Assembly: GCA_003559855.1 (NCBI GenBank)
Contig: PWJZ01000027.1
Location: forward strand, 42,587-106,586
Length of the DNA stretch: 64,000 bases
Reading direction: 5' to 3'
Origin: Bacteroidales bacterium
Lineage (GTDB): Bacteria > Bacteroidota > Bacteroidia > Bacteroidales > UBA7960
Below, in pieces: positions 47,107-57,766 of the stretch; position 1 is the first letter of the stretch, and every line of letters starts with the position of its first letter. The notes under the pieces are model-generated. The model ran no database searches. It had not been told where the DNA came from and saw only the letters and a list, made by a program, of their open reading frames with translations. The position numbers were made by a program, and so were the translations under genes.

Positions 47107-48531
47107 ATGAACAATTTAGAGAAGATTGATGAAAATGTAAAGTATCGGGTTAAAGACATAAATCTTGCGGAATTGGGCAGGCAGGATATTCGTTTGGCTG
47201 AACATGAGATGCCTGGTTTAGTGGAGTTAAGGAAGAAGCATGGCAAGGATAAGCCATTGAAGGGTGCCCGCATAATGGGGTCATTACATATGACCACTCA
47301 GACGGCTGTACTTATTGAAACGTTGACAGCTCTTGGTGCCGATGTACGATGGGCCAGTTGCAACATTTTTTCCACTCAAGACGAGGCTGCGGCGGCCATA
47401 GCTAAGACCGGGGTTCCGGTATTTGCATGGAAGGGGGAGACCCTTGACGAATACTGGTGGTGTACAGCCCAGGCATTGACTTTTCCGGGTGGCAAAGGGC
47501 CTGATTTGATCGTTGATGATGGCGGTGATGCCACATTGATGGTATTGTTGGGATATCGGGCCGAAACTGACCCGTCAATACTGGATAAAAAGGTGGATGC
47601 AGGAGATGAGGCAGCATTGTTTAAAAGACTTAAAAAATTGCAGGAACAAGATAAAGACAAATGGCACAGGGTGGTGAAAGACCTGAAAGGCGTTTCGGAA
47701 GAAACAACTACCGGCGTACACAGGCTTTATCAGCGTGAAAAAGACGGAACATTGCTGTTTCCTGCCATAAATGTGAATGATTCGGTAACCAAATCAAAAT
47801 TTGACAACAATTACGGTAACAGGGAGTCACTTATTGATGGAATAAAGCGTGCTACAGATATTATGATAGCCGGTAAAACAACCGTGGTTTGCGGTTATGG
47901 TGGAGTCGGTAAAGGTTGTGCACAAGGCCTGGCAGCATTTGGAGCTAGGGTTGTAGTTACCGAAGTTGACCCGATATGTGCCCTGCAAGCGGCAATGGAA
48001 GGATATGAAGTGAAAACTGTTGAAGAGGTGCTCGATCGTGGCGATATATATGTCACGGCAACCGGCAACAGAGACGTCATTACGGTAGAACATATGCGAA
48101 AAATGAAAGATAAAGCAATTGTATGCAATATCGGGCACTTCGATAATGAAATACAGGTTGAAAAGCTCGAAATGCAAAAAGATGTCAAAAAAATAAATAT
48201 TAAACCGCAGGTTGATGAATATGTATTTGGTGATGGACACTCCATTATTATGCTGGCCGAAGGAAGACTGGTCAACCTTGGCTGTGCCACAGGACATTCA
48301 TCATTTGTCATGAGCAATTCGTTTGCAAACCAGGTGCTTGCACAAATAGACCTCTGGGAAAAGAAGCGTGAACCCGGTGTCTACAGGCTTCCTAAAAAAC
48401 TTGACGAAGAGGTTGCCATGGCGCACCTGAAACATCTTGGAGTAAGTCTTACAAAAATGACCGAAACACAATCCGAATATTTGGGAATACCGGTTAACGG
48501 ACCCTATAAAACGGATCATTATAGATACTAG
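47107..48531 (+). CDS. ahcY: adenosylhomocysteinase
   Basis: AhcY hydrolyses S-adenosylhomocysteine to adenosine and homocysteine and so relieves product inhibition of methyltransferases. The 474-residue sequence has the catalytic region '[21 protein letters not shown]', '[12 protein letters not shown]', the NAD-binding '[15 protein letters not shown]' (about residue 262) and '[10 protein letters not shown]', with the C-terminal '[10 protein letters not shown]'. The homocysteine it makes can return to MetH. It stands 225 bases after the N-methyltransferase and 236 before metK. TAAATTTG at 47027 resembles a -7 element without a clear -33. Confidence 0.97.
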   Translation: MNNLEKIDENVKYRVKDINLAELGRQDIRLAEHEMPGLVELRKKHGKDKPLKGARIMGSLHMTTQTAVLIETLTALGADVRWASCNIFSTQDEAAAAIAKTGVPVFAWKGETLDEYWWCTAQALTFPGGKGPDLIVDDGGDATLMVLLGYRAETDPSILDKKVDAGDEAALFKRLKKLQEQDKDKWHRVVKDLKGVSEETTTGVHRLYQREKDGTLLFPAINVNDSVTKSKFDNNYGNRESLIDGIKRATDIMIAGKTTVVCGYGGVGKGCAQGLAAFGARVVVTEVDPICALQAAMEGYEVKTVEEVLDRGDIYVTATGNRDVITVEHMRKMKDKAIVCNIGHFDNEIQVEKLEMQKDVKKINIKPQVDEYVFGDGHSIIMLAEGRLVNLGCATGHSSFVMSNSFANQVLAQIDLWEKKREPGVYRLPKKLDEEVAMAHLKHLGVSLTKMTETQSEYLGIPVNGPYKTDHYRY

Positions 48532-48569
48532 AATATAGCAAATCAGCAAATAGAAAATGTAGGCATTAA

Positions 48570-48705
48570 TAACAAATAACAATAATCTAATGACAAACAA
48601 ATTACAAAATTGAAATCTCAATAAATGTTGTTTGGAATTTTAGTAATTGATCAATTGTGATTTATCCGGAATTTGTTTTTTGTAATTTGGAATTTATTAT
48701 TTGGT
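48570..48705. repeat. AT-rich imperfect inverted repeat between ahcY and metK
   Basis: The stretch 'caaataac...acaaattacaaaattg' is imperfectly complementary to 'tttttgtaatttggaatttattatttgg' 60-100 bases on, so the spacer could form a long AT-rich hairpin. It may be a terminator/attenuator-like structure, but low complexity alone can explain it. Confidence 0.3.
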
Positions 48706-48767
48706 GCTTCATTCATTAATAATACAGAAAGTCAATAATTTATAAATCAAATAAAACATAATATATT

Positions 48768-50039
48768 ATGCCATACTTATTTACGTCAGAATCAGTATCG
48801 GAAGGACATCCTGATAAAGTTGCGGATCAGATTTCCGATGCTGTACTGGATGCAATATTGAAAGATGACCCGGAATCAAAATGCGCGGCAGAAACTTTTG
48901 TCACCACAGGTCTTTGCCTTGTGGGAGGTGAGATAAGGACTGAAACTTATGTTGAGGTTCAGGATATAGCGCGTGAAGTAATAAGAAGAATTGGTTATAC
49001 AAAGCCTGATTTTCGTTTCGATGCCGATTCATGTGGTGTTTTGACTGCTATTCATGAGCAATCACCCGACATAGCCCAGGGTGTTGATAAAGAGAAACAA
49101 GAGGAACAGGGGGCAGGCGATCAGGGAATGATGTTTGGCTTTGCAACTAATCAAACCGAAAATTACATGCCATTGCCTTTAGATATAGCTCACCGGCTGA
49201 TGAGAGAGCTGGCTTCAATAAGAAAAGTGGGTGGCGAAATGCCATATCTGAGGCCTGATTCAAAAGCCCAGGTAACGTTTAAATATGATGATGATGATAA
49301 GCCCCTGGGGATAGATACCATTGTGGTTTCAACACAGCATGACGAATTTGTCAAGCCTATAGGAGGCGGCCAAAAAGCTCAACTTAAAGCTGATAAAGAG
49401 ATGCTGGGCAGAATCGAAACGGATGTGGAGAATATTCTTATACCAAGGGTGAAAGCAACGTATCCACCTGAAATACAAAAATATTTTGATGTCAAATACC
49501 GCTTGTATGTCAACCCTACGGGTAAGTTTGTTATTGGAGGACCACATGGTGATACCGGTTTAACCGGTAGGAAAATAATTGTTGACACTTATGGGGGTTT
49601 TAGCAGACATGGCGGCGGCTGTTTTTCTGGAAAGGATGCTTCGAAAGTTGACAGATCAGCAGCATATGCCTCAAGACATATAGCCAAAAATATGGTGGCT
49701 GCCGGTGTTGCCGACGAGATCGAAATACAGATTGCTTATGCTATTGGTGTGGCCGATCCCGTTAGCTTGTTCGTTGATGCAAAAAGACCGAAAGTGAAAT
49801 TATCAAACGAACAGATCGCTGAAAAAATAATAAAAATGTTTGACCTGAGACCCGGTGCCATTATTAAAAGATTCGGACTGAAAAATCCTATCTTTGAAGA
49901 AACCGCTGCCTACGGGCATATGGGCAGAACGCCCGGTAGAAAAGTGGTATATATAAATGGCAAAAGGAAAGAAGTGGAAACATTTACCTGGGAAAAACTT
50001 GATTACGTTGACAAAATCAAGGAAGAGTTCAAGATTTAA
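48768..50039 (+). CDS. metK: S-adenosylmethionine synthetase
   Basis: MetK makes SAM from methionine and ATP. The 423-residue protein contains the hallmark '[23 protein letters not shown]', the '[12 protein letters not shown]' loop and the P-loop-like '[20 protein letters not shown]'; the common form of the last motif is [19 protein letters not shown], so Ala is replaced by Cys and Pro-Thr by Ala-Ser. It closes the methyl block: SAM is used by the N-methyltransferase upstream and SAH is recycled by AhcY. Confidence 0.97.
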   Translation: MPYLFTSESVSEGHPDKVADQISDAVLDAILKDDPESKCAAETFVTTGLCLVGGEIRTETYVEVQDIAREVIRRIGYTKPDFRFDADSCGVLTAIHEQSPDIAQGVDKEKQEEQGAGDQGMMFGFATNQTENYMPLPLDIAHRLMRELASIRKVGGEMPYLRPDSKAQVTFKYDDDDKPLGIDTIVVSTQHDEFVKPIGGGQKAQLKADKEMLGRIETDVENILIPRVKATYPPEIQKYFDVKYRLYVNPTGKFVIGGPHGDTGLTGRKIIVDTYGGFSRHGGGCFSGKDASKVDRSAAYASRHIAKNMVAAGVADEIEIQIAYAIGVADPVSLFVDAKRPKVKLSNEQIAEKIIKMFDLRPGAIIKRFGLKNPIFEETAAYGHMGRTPGRKVVYINGKRKEVETFTWEKLDYVDKIKEEFKI

Positions 50040-50311
50040 CCCATGTTGTAAAAAAATTGCAGAGCCATTAAAATCTTGCCTGTACCGGACAAACCTACAA
50101 TAGTTTTATAAGGTTAATTGAAAAAATCTGTCTTTTTAATTATCAGTATTGAAAAATGTACGGTTTTATACAAAAGTGTACGTATGTGGACATTTTTGTG
50201 TCATATTTTGAGGCTTTGTAGTTGTAAAGCACTGTTTTACAGGATATAATTATATATGGCACAATATTGGTAAAGTTTTAGAGTAAATTAAACCATTAAA
50301 ATAATATTGCC

Positions 50312-51562
50312 ATGGATCGTAAGATAGAAAAGAAAAAGTGGACACCAAAAAAGATAGCTACGATAACAGGTTCATCACTATTGGTGTTTTTCATCATATA
50401 TCTGATTTTTCTACGTGATTCGGGCAGCCGTTTATATATTGACAGCGGCAGGGTTGCTTTTGCGGATGTAAAACAGGGCAGCTTCCAGGAATTCATACCT
50501 TTGGATGGGGTTGTACAGCCAATAGTTACAATATATGTTGATGCCGTTTTGGGTGGACGTGTTGAAGAAATATTTGTTCATGACGGTGCAATGGTGGAAG
50601 AAGGGGATAAGATCCTGCGTCTTTCAAATGCAGCCATAGAGATGGATTATATTTATCGTGAAAATAATATATATGATGTTTTGAATAATTATCAAAATAC
50701 AAGACTGGCGCTAGAACAAAATAAATTCAATCTTGAAAGGCAAATAGTTGACCTGAAATATCAACTTGACATATCAGAAAGGGATTACGAGCGAAAAAAG
50801 CAATTTTATGAGGAGGGAGTTATATCCCTCGAAGAGTATGAAAATGCAAAAAGAGATTATAATTATATACTCAGGAAACTTGACATAGCAGAACGCACTC
50901 TTGAGCATGATTCGATATACACGGCTACTCAAATGGCAGGTATAAAGGAGTCGATAGAGCGTATGCAGCACAATTTAAAGCTTGTAAACAGAAATTTGGA
51001 AAGTTTGACTATCCGGGCTCCTATAAGCGGCAGATTATCTTCTTTTAATTTAGAACGCGGAGAAACAAAATCAGCAGGTGAAAACATCGGTCAAATAGAT
51101 GTTCTGGATGGGTATAAGCTGCGGGCGCGCATTGATGAACGTTACCTCAATCGTACCTATATTGGGCAAAATGCCATGTTTGAGTATGCCGGTGAAAAAT
51201 ATGAGCTTGAGATAAGTAAAATATACAGTACAATTACAGGGGGGGCGTTTGATGTGGATTTGAATTTCGAAGGCGAAGAGCCAGAGGGTATTCGTCGGGG
51301 GCAAACCCTGCAACTCAGACTTCAGTTTAGTGGTGTGGCGGATGCAATTAAAATACCCAGAGGAGGATTTTACCAGCAAACCGGCGGAAACTGGATATAT
51401 GTCGTGGATCCTTCAGGAAACCAGGCAACAAAACGATCTATCAGGATAGGAAGGCAAAACATCCATAATTATGAGGTGCTTGAAGGCCTCGAACCGGGAG
51501 AAAAAGTAATTGTTTCATCATATGATGCCTTTGGAGGAAAAGACAGGCTGATCTTCAGGTAA
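50312..51562 (+). CDS. HlyD/MacA-type periplasmic adaptor protein
   Basis: 416 residues. One membrane anchor (about 14-34, 'IATITGSSLLVFFIIYLIFL') is followed by a lipoyl-like half motif ('GGRVEEIFVHDGAMVEEGDKILRLSN'), a long coiled-coil hairpin (~110-230), the second half ('LTIRAPISGRLSSFNLERGETKSAGENIGQI') and a beta-barrel with a membrane-proximal domain ('VLEGLEPGEKVIVSSYDAFGG'). Adaptors of this type link an inner-membrane transporter to an outer-membrane channel. An ABC ATPase and two permeases follow, so this is the adaptor of that export system. No TolC-type gene is in the window. Confidence 0.92.
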   Translation: MDRKIEKKKWTPKKIATITGSSLLVFFIIYLIFLRDSGSRLYIDSGRVAFADVKQGSFQEFIPLDGVVQPIVTIYVDAVLGGRVEEIFVHDGAMVEEGDKILRLSNAAIEMDYIYRENNIYDVLNNYQNTRLALEQNKFNLERQIVDLKYQLDISERDYERKKQFYEEGVISLEEYENAKRDYNYILRKLDIAERTLEHDSIYTATQMAGIKESIERMQHNLKLVNRNLESLTIRAPISGRLSSFNLERGETKSAGENIGQIDVLDGYKLRARIDERYLNRTYIGQNAMFEYAGEKYELEISKIYSTITGGAFDVDLNFEGEEPEGIRRGQTLQLRLQFSGVADAIKIPRGGFYQQTGGNWIYVVDPSGNQATKRSIRIGRQNIHNYEVLEGLEPGEKVIVSSYDAFGGKDRLIFR

Positions 51563-51567
51563 TTAAT

Positions 51568-51690
51568 ATGCCAATGTGATAATGTGATGATGTGCCAATG
51601 TGATGATGAGAACTGAGAATGTGAGAGATGAGTGGTAATCGGTAATAGGTAATCAATAATCAGTAATCAGCAATCGGTAATAAGTGTTAA
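51568..51690. repeat. degenerate repeat tract after the adaptor gene
   Basis: First 'ccaatgtgataatgtgatgatgtgccaatgtgatgatg' (two near-copies), then a 7-base periodic tract 'ggtaatcggtaataggtaatcaataatcagtaatcagcaatcggtaataagt' at 51633-51690. It shows no coding potential. Confidence 0.75.
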
Positions 51691-51765
51691 ATATTCGTAA
51701 TTCGAAGATTAAATGACAAATAGAAAAATAAAATCATTCACTAATAATATTAAATACACACAATC

Positions 51766-52470
51766 ATGATAAAAACAGTAGAATTAACAAAGATTTTCAG
51801 AACTGAGGAGGTAGAAACCACAGCCTTGAATAAAGTTTCCTTTGAAATTAAAGAAGGAGAATTTGTAGCAATAATGGGTCCTTCCGGATGCGGTAAATCC
51901 ACATTATTGAATATCATGGGATTGCTTGATAATCTTAGCAGTGGCGAGTATTATTTTGTTGAAAAAGATGTTTCTGATTTCAGTGAAAAGCAAAGAGCAA
52001 ATCTAAGGAAGCGCAATATAGGTTTTGTGTTTCAGAACTTTAACCTGATAGATGAGTTAAGCGTTTTTGAAAACATTGAGTTGCCTCTTATATACCTGGG
52101 TATGGGTTCATCGGAGCGTAAAAAACGTGTTGAAGAGGTTCTTGAACAAATGCAGATAATGCATCGCCGGAATCATTTTCCTTTACAGCTTTCAGGTGGT
52201 CAGCAGCAGCGCGTTGCAGTATGCCGTGCAGTGGTGGCAAAGCCCAAAATCATACTTGCCGATGAGCCAACAGGTAACCTTGATTCTACACATGGTGATG
52301 AGGTTATGAATCTTCTGGAAACATTAAATAAAAACGGCACAACAATAATAATAGTTACTCACTCCCAGCGTGATGCATCTTATGCTCAGAGAATAATCAG
52401 ATTATTCGACGGACAGATCGTTACTGAAGATAAAGCTGCTGAGTTTGTGCTGGCGTCGACTACAGCGTAA
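51766..52470 (+). CDS. ABC transporter ATP-binding protein (MacB/LolD type)
   Basis: 234 residues with every ABC motif: Walker A 'GPSGCGKST' (about 38-46), Q-loop 'FVFQNFNLID', signature 'LSGGQQQR', Walker B 'IILADEPTGNLDS' and H-loop 'IVTHSQ'. The tail after the H-loop is short. This subfamily powers MacB- or LolCDE-like permeases that act on periplasmic substrates rather than moving them through the membrane. The permeases are encoded next on the same strand. Confidence 0.95.
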   Translation: MIKTVELTKIFRTEEVETTALNKVSFEIKEGEFVAIMGPSGCGKSTLLNIMGLLDNLSSGEYYFVEKDVSDFSEKQRANLRKRNIGFVFQNFNLIDELSVFENIELPLIYLGMGSSERKKRVEEVLEQMQIMHRRNHFPLQLSGGQQQRVAVCRAVVAKPKIILADEPTGNLDSTHGDEVMNLLETLNKNGTTIIIVTHSQRDASYAQRIIRLFDGQIVTEDKAAEFVLASTTA

Positions 52471-52509
52471 ATGCTGAGAAAGGAGTTGTGAGAGGTGAGA
52501 AATGGGATG

Positions 52510-52557
52510 TAATTGGTATTCGGTAATCGGTAATAAGTAATCGGTATTCGGTTAAGT
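52510..52557. repeat. degenerate heptad tract
   Basis: The stretch 'aattggtattcggtaatcggtaataagtaatcggtattcggttaag' has a 7-base period (ggtaatc variants), like the tract at 51633. It lies between the ATPase and the first permease. Confidence 0.7.
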
Positions 52558-52668
52558 AAAATTCATAATTAGTTGATAGGGTAAGCATATCAGATTTCTT
52601 TGCGTTCTCCGCGCCTCTGCAAAACACAAATGACAATAGCAACGATTTAAACAAATAAAACCCAAATC

Positions 52669-55056
52669 ATGTTTATTCATTACTTAAAAACAGCTTATAG
52701 ACAATATAAAAGCAACCGTTTTTTTTCACTGATAAACATTATTGGTTTAGCAGTTGCTATGGCCGTTTGTTTTATTATATTCCTGTACGCTTCGCATGAG
52801 TTTAGCTTCGACAGGTTTCATGAAAAATCATCAAATCTTTACCGTTTAAACACTGAAATAATAAGTCCGGGGCAAACTATTAATTCCCCCATAACTTCAG
52901 CGGCTATGGGCCCTGACATGTCAGAACAAATTCCTGAGATTCTGAATTATACACGCATTCAAACAGGAGGAGATGTTTCTGTTTTTAAAGACGATGAATA
53001 TTACAGCTTCAGTAATGCACTTGTTGCCGATGAAAACTTTTTCAAACTGTTTTCCTTTAAACTTGTGGAAGGTAATCCTTCTGCAGTTTTTAATGAGCCG
53101 AAGTCGGTCGTCATTAATAAAGAAAACGCTGATAAGCTTTTCCCGGAAGGAATATCCCCGGTAGGACAAACACTAAGGATTAATGATCAGGACGGATGGA
53201 TGGTAACAGGAGTAATAGAAGACTGTCCGGCAAATTCTCACATCCAGTATGATATATTAACATCTTTTGCAACTCTTGAAGCAATTGGCCAAAATGTGTA
53301 TGAGTGGGATGCCTATATCAGCTTTAACACTTATGTTTTGCTTGATGAAGACTTCGACATGGAAGTTCTTAATAAAAAAACGAAAGACCTGACATGGGAA
53401 AAAGTCAACAAACAGCTTGAACAGTACGGAGCAAAAATAATGTTAAGCTATGTGCCAATTACAGGTATCAGGTTACATAGCAATCTGAACTATGAAATGG
53501 CTGAAACCGGAACCATAACAAAATTAAGATGGTTTTTGCTTGTTGCCATATTTATTTTATTCATAGCCGGATTTAATTACGTTAACCTGACCATTGCCTC
53601 TTCCAATAAAAGAGCTAAAGAAACAGGTTTAAGAAAAGTAGTAGGCGCTGACAAACCCATGATCAGGAAGCAATTTTTCCTTGAAACAATTATCATAACC
53701 GGTATCAGCTTTTTGATTTCCCTGTTGATAGCTGAATTGTTGATGCCACAATTTAATATGTTGTTAGCTTTAAATTTGTCCCTGGCAACTACACCCATAT
53801 GGTTTTATGGCATGGCTTTCCTGATCTTTGTGATATTTTTCGGCATGGCTGCTGGCTTATATCCTGCCTTTTATATGGCAAAGTTTCAACCTGCCCATAT
53901 TCTTAAAGGTGATACATGGATAAAGCCGGGCAACTTTTCTTTACGTAAGCTGCTGTTGACATTACAATTTATTGTTTCCGTAGGATTGATAGTGTGCACC
54001 CTTGTGGTTTATTTACAACTGAATTTTTTCAGGACACAGGACTACGGTTTTGATCATGATAATCTTTTAGCTATGATGGTTGGCGGGCAAACCAATGATA
54101 AGGATTCTGAATTGTTGAAACAAAGGCTTGCTTCATATCCCTGGGTAGAAAGCATAAGCAGATGCAGTTCTTTCCCCGGGATAATGGAATACCAGGAAGG
54201 GTTTGAGTTTGAAGATTCGCCGAATCCTATGATCGTACATCATATGCAGGCTGACAGGTATTATCTTGAAACTCTGAAGGCTTCACTAATAGATGGACGC
54301 TTTTTCAATGCTGAAGACGGAACCGAGCTGGAGAGTGCAGTTATTAACCAGGAGTTGGCAAGGCGTGTAGGATGGACTGACCCTGTAGGTAAAACACTGA
54401 CCCGCAATGAACGAAGATTCCGTGTTATAGGTGTTGTTAAAGATTATCACTTTGAATCTTTTCACAATCCGGTAGCTCCACTGGTAATTACAGCTTTAGG
54501 CCACAGATTGCCATATACCGGATTTTGGGTTTTGATAAGGCATGACCAAAAAGCAAGCTCTGAAGTAATTCCTGCTATTGAAAAAGAATGGCGGTCGCTA
54601 TTTCCGGATCGAGCAATTCATTATGGGTTTATCAGCCAGATCATGGGTGATTATTACGAGGTTGAAAACAATTTCGGCAAATTGTTCTTAATTTTTTCAT
54701 CACTGGCAATAATTATAGCAATGCTGGGAGTTTTAGGATTGTCAGCTCTGTCGGCTCGTCAGCGCATGAAAGAAATTGCAGTGCGAAAAGTGCTTGGAGC
54801 ATCGGCTCATGGAATAGTCAAAAAATTCTCTTACGAATACGTGATATTAATTTTGGTTGCTGCTGTTATAGCCATACCTCTTGCTTACTATATCATGGAT
54901 AAGTGGCTTGCCGGATTTGCTTATTCAATAAGCTTCCCTTATTGGACCTTTGCTGCAGGAGTAATTATTTCAGGAGCCATATGCATGCTGATAGTTTCAA
55001 TACAGTCGCTGAAGGCAATATCTCAAAATCCTGTGGAGACGCTGAAGGCTGAGTGA
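52669..55056 (+). CDS. FtsX/MacB-type ABC transporter permease 1
   Basis: 795 residues with two MacB-like periplasmic domains alternating with FtsX membrane parts. Helix 1 is about 20-42 ('LINIIGLAVAMAVCFIIFLYA'), a first periplasmic domain follows, then an FtsX unit (about 285-435) marked by 'KRAKETGLRKVVGADKPMIRKQFFLE'. A second periplasmic domain and a final FtsX unit ('ARQRMKEIAVRKVLGASAHGIVKKFSYEYV') complete it. The double-unit size is typical of Bacteroidota. It probably works with the ATPase and adaptor upstream in export of a peptide, lipid or toxic compound; the substrate is unknown. Confidence 0.92.
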   Translation: MFIHYLKTAYRQYKSNRFFSLINIIGLAVAMAVCFIIFLYASHEFSFDRFHEKSSNLYRLNTEIISPGQTINSPITSAAMGPDMSEQIPEILNYTRIQTGGDVSVFKDDEYYSFSNALVADENFFKLFSFKLVEGNPSAVFNEPKSVVINKENADKLFPEGISPVGQTLRINDQDGWMVTGVIEDCPANSHIQYDILTSFATLEAIGQNVYEWDAYISFNTYVLLDEDFDMEVLNKKTKDLTWEKVNKQLEQYGAKIMLSYVPITGIRLHSNLNYEMAETGTITKLRWFLLVAIFILFIAGFNYVNLTIASSNKRAKETGLRKVVGADKPMIRKQFFLETIIITGISFLISLLIAELLMPQFNMLLALNLSLATTPIWFYGMAFLIFVIFFGMAAGLYPAFYMAKFQPAHILKGDTWIKPGNFSLRKLLLTLQFIVSVGLIVCTLVVYLQLNFFRTQDYGFDHDNLLAMMVGGQTNDKDSELLKQRLASYPWVESISRCSSFPGIMEYQEGFEFEDSPNPMIVHHMQADRYYLETLKASLIDGRFFNAEDGTELESAVINQELARRVGWTDPVGKTLTRNERRFRVIGVVKDYHFESFHNPVAPLVITALGHRLPYTGFWVLIRHDQKASSEVIPAIEKEWRSLFPDRAIHYGFISQIMGDYYEVENNFGKLFLIFSSLAIIIAMLGVLGLSALSARQRMKEIAVRKVLGASAHGIVKKFSYEYVILILVAAVIAIPLAYYIMDKWLAGFAYSISFPYWTFAAGVIISGAICMLIVSIQSLKAISQNPVETLKAE

Positions 55057-55372
55057 GGCATGGGGCATGGTGCATGGAGTATGGTGCAGGTAGCAGGGAG
55101 TAGGAAATAAGGAGTACTGAGAGGTATTCGGTAATTGGTTATGGTAATTGGTTTGAATATGGCTGAATAGTGTTTATTTGTTGAGTCGTTGAGTCGTTTA
55201 ATCATTTAGGTGTTGAGGTTAAAGGTATTTGGTCTTCGGTGGTAAGTAATCGGTATTCGGTAATCAGTAACCAGTATTCGGTAATTAGTATTTTTCGTAA
55301 TTCGTATATTCGTAAGAGATTCGTTATTCGACACAATAATAGATTCGTAATTCAACAGAAAAACCACAATAA
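55057..55372. repeat. 316-base spacer filled by degenerate short-period repeats
   Basis: The spacer begins 'gcatggggcatggtgcatggagtatggtgcagg', then from ~55120 becomes 7-base periodic: 'ggtattcggtaattggtt', 'ggtaagtaatcggtattcggtaatcagtaaccagtattcggtaattagt', then 'tcgtaattcgtatattcgtaagagattcgttattcg'. No gene is visible. It is the longest such tract in the window. Confidence 0.8.
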
Positions 55373-57766
55373 ATGTTTAAGAACTATTTAAAAACAACCA
55401 TACGATTAATTTTCAGAAACAAGTCGCAAAGCATCATTAATATTCTGGGGCTTTCGCTTGGCTTGGCTGCATTTATACTGATATGGATGTTTGTTTTCAC
55501 TGAGTTCAGCTATGATGAATATCACGAAAATTCTCACAGAATTAAGAGAGTGGGTTTTGAAGTTGGAATGGGAGTTAGTGATAGTCAGCCAATACCTGCA
55601 ACCCCTATGCATGCAGGGCCTGGTGCTTTGGAAATAATTCCGGAAGTAGAGGCCTATACCAGGTTGGTACCCAGCTTTGGCTTCAATGCTAATATACGCT
55701 ATCAAGATAAAATACTTAATACCGGCGACTTTATGTACGTTGACTCTACTTTTTTCGACGTCTTTACATACAAGTTCATATATGGTGAACCTTATCGTAG
55801 TTTAACAGAGCCCCAAACAATGGTATTAACAAGGTCTCTTGCCGAAAAAATTTTTGATAGTGCCCATGAAGCTTATAATCAATTAATATACTTTAATGAT
55901 GAAAGCTTTAGGATTACCGGAATAATTGAAGATGTACCCGAAAACTCCCATTTTGGATTTTCCGTTTTACTTTCACTGGAAACCATTTGGGGTGGCGATA
56001 ATGAGCCATCAACCGGCTTTAACTGTTACACATATTTGTTATTACACGAAAATTACAATAATAACAATGATTTTGAAAGCAAATTCAATGAAGCTATTAC
56101 CGATTATTTATATAGTACACACAGTTATTATGATCCTGATTTAATACAATTTGAAGCTTTCCTTCAGCCACTTGAAAAAATACACCTTCACTCAAATATG
56201 ATTTGGGAGTTGGGAAATAACGGCAATTATACTGTAGTGATTCTTTTCATTGCAATCTCTGTTTTCATAATTCTGTTAGCTATAGTTAACTTCGTAAATC
56301 TTTCAACAGCGAGGGCGGGATCACGAGCCCGTGAAATTGGCGTTAGAAAAGCCATGGGCTCGGATAAAAAAAAGCTAATAACACAATTCCTTACAGAAAC
56401 TTTTTTTATTACATTGATATCACTGATTATAGCCCTGGTAATTGCTGAGATATTTGCGCGGCCATTCGGTATGCTAATGGAAAGAGAACTGTCTCTTGCC
56501 ATAATCTTGTCACCTGCCGGCATAGCTATGATGCTTATAATATTGCTGATAACCGGCTTTCTTTCAGGCCTATACCCTGCTTTTTACCTGTCAGGTTTCC
56601 AACCGGGCCCCATACTGAAAGGTGAACAGGTTAAAGGAAAGGGTGGCAAATTTTTCAGGAAAGTGCTTGTAACAATGCAATTTATTATTTCGATGTTTTT
56701 AATCTCGGTTTTATTCGTCGTGTTCAGCCAATTAAATTATGTAAGCCAAAAAGACCTGGGGTTCAACAGGGATAATGTTTTAATGGTGCGTGACGTATCT
56801 TCTCAGATATCTGCTAATTACGGGTCATTAAGACACGAACTGCTTTCTGTTCCTGGTGTTATAGAAGTAAGCGGATCACTGCAGGACTTCACGGCAAGCA
56901 CACATATGGACCAGGTCCGAAAAAGCAGGGAAGACTATAAGGATGGTGTTGTTTGCAACATTTATGCTGTTGATCATAGCTTCCCTGAGCTAATGGAGTT
57001 CAGTATAAAAAAGGGTCGATTCTTCTCAAAAGACCACGCACTCGATAGTGAAAGAGCATTTATAATCAATGAAACAGCAGTTAGAGCTTTAGGACTCGAA
57101 GAGCCGATTGGTAAACAACTTTATTCTTTTGGATTCTATGGCGAGGTTGTTGGTGTTGTTAATGATTTTAATTTCAGATCATTGCATAGCAGTATCGAAC
57201 CATTATTGTTTTTGATTGATGATGAAAACTATAATTATTTGTATATAAGATTAAGCCCGGAAAATCAAAGAAGTACAGTTGAACAAATAAAGAGTGTATT
57301 ATCAGGCGTTGACCCTCATTATGTACATGATATTATTTTTATGGAAAATCGTATGGAGCAATACTACCAGGGAGAACAACGCACCGGCAATCTTGTATTT
57401 TATGGCTCTATACTTGCAATATTTATTTCAATGATGGGTGTTTATTCACTTGCTGCCTTTACGGCAGAACAAAGAACCAAGGAGCTGGGGATAAGAAAAG
57501 TCCTTGGAGCCTCGCATGGCATGCTTTTATGGCTGTTTAACAAAGAAAACTTACTATTGGTAATAATAGCCTTCGTTATTACAATACCATTATCATGGTG
57601 GGTGGCTGATTACTGGCTAAGCAATTTTGAATACCAGATAAGCCTTAATCCATTAATATTTATATTGCCGGGAATAATTGCGTTTGTATTATGCTTTATT
57701 ACTGCAAGTTTGCAGGCATGGCGGGTTATAAGGTCAAATCCGGCAGAGTCGTTGAGAACGGAGTGA
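55373..57766 (+). CDS. FtsX/MacB-type ABC transporter permease 2
   Basis: 797 residues with the same layout as permease 1: N-terminal helix 'SIINILGLSLGLAAFILIWMF', periplasmic domain, FtsX unit with 'SRAREIGVRKAMGSDKKKLITQFLTE', a second periplasmic domain and a terminal FtsX unit with 'EQRTKELGIRKVLGASHGMLLWLFNKENLL', ending 'NPAESLRTE'. The two permeases are diverged paralogues and could form a heterodimer around the shared ATPase. That is inferred from their order. Confidence 0.92.
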   Translation: MFKNYLKTTIRLIFRNKSQSIINILGLSLGLAAFILIWMFVFTEFSYDEYHENSHRIKRVGFEVGMGVSDSQPIPATPMHAGPGALEIIPEVEAYTRLVPSFGFNANIRYQDKILNTGDFMYVDSTFFDVFTYKFIYGEPYRSLTEPQTMVLTRSLAEKIFDSAHEAYNQLIYFNDESFRITGIIEDVPENSHFGFSVLLSLETIWGGDNEPSTGFNCYTYLLLHENYNNNNDFESKFNEAITDYLYSTHSYYDPDLIQFEAFLQPLEKIHLHSNMIWELGNNGNYTVVILFIAISVFIILLAIVNFVNLSTARAGSRAREIGVRKAMGSDKKKLITQFLTETFFITLISLIIALVIAEIFARPFGMLMERELSLAIILSPAGIAMMLIILLITGFLSGLYPAFYLSGFQPGPILKGEQVKGKGGKFFRKVLVTMQFIISMFLISVLFVVFSQLNYVSQKDLGFNRDNVLMVRDVSSQISANYGSLRHELLSVPGVIEVSGSLQDFTASTHMDQVRKSREDYKDGVVCNIYAVDHSFPELMEFSIKKGRFFSKDHALDSERAFIINETAVRALGLEEPIGKQLYSFGFYGEVVGVVNDFNFRSLHSSIEPLLFLIDDENYNYLYIRLSPENQRSTVEQIKSVLSGVDPHYVHDIIFMENRMEQYYQGEQRTGNLVFYGSILAIFISMMGVYSLAAFTAEQRTKELGIRKVLGASHGMLLWLFNKENLLLVIIAFVITIPLSWWVADYWLSNFEYQISLNPLIFILPGIIAFVLCFITASLQAWRVIRSNPAESLRTE

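Noticed and set aside
51568-55372. CRISPR-like arrays in the export cluster spacers
   Set aside because: The repeats are 7-base, degenerate and without unique spacers, and no cas genes are present.
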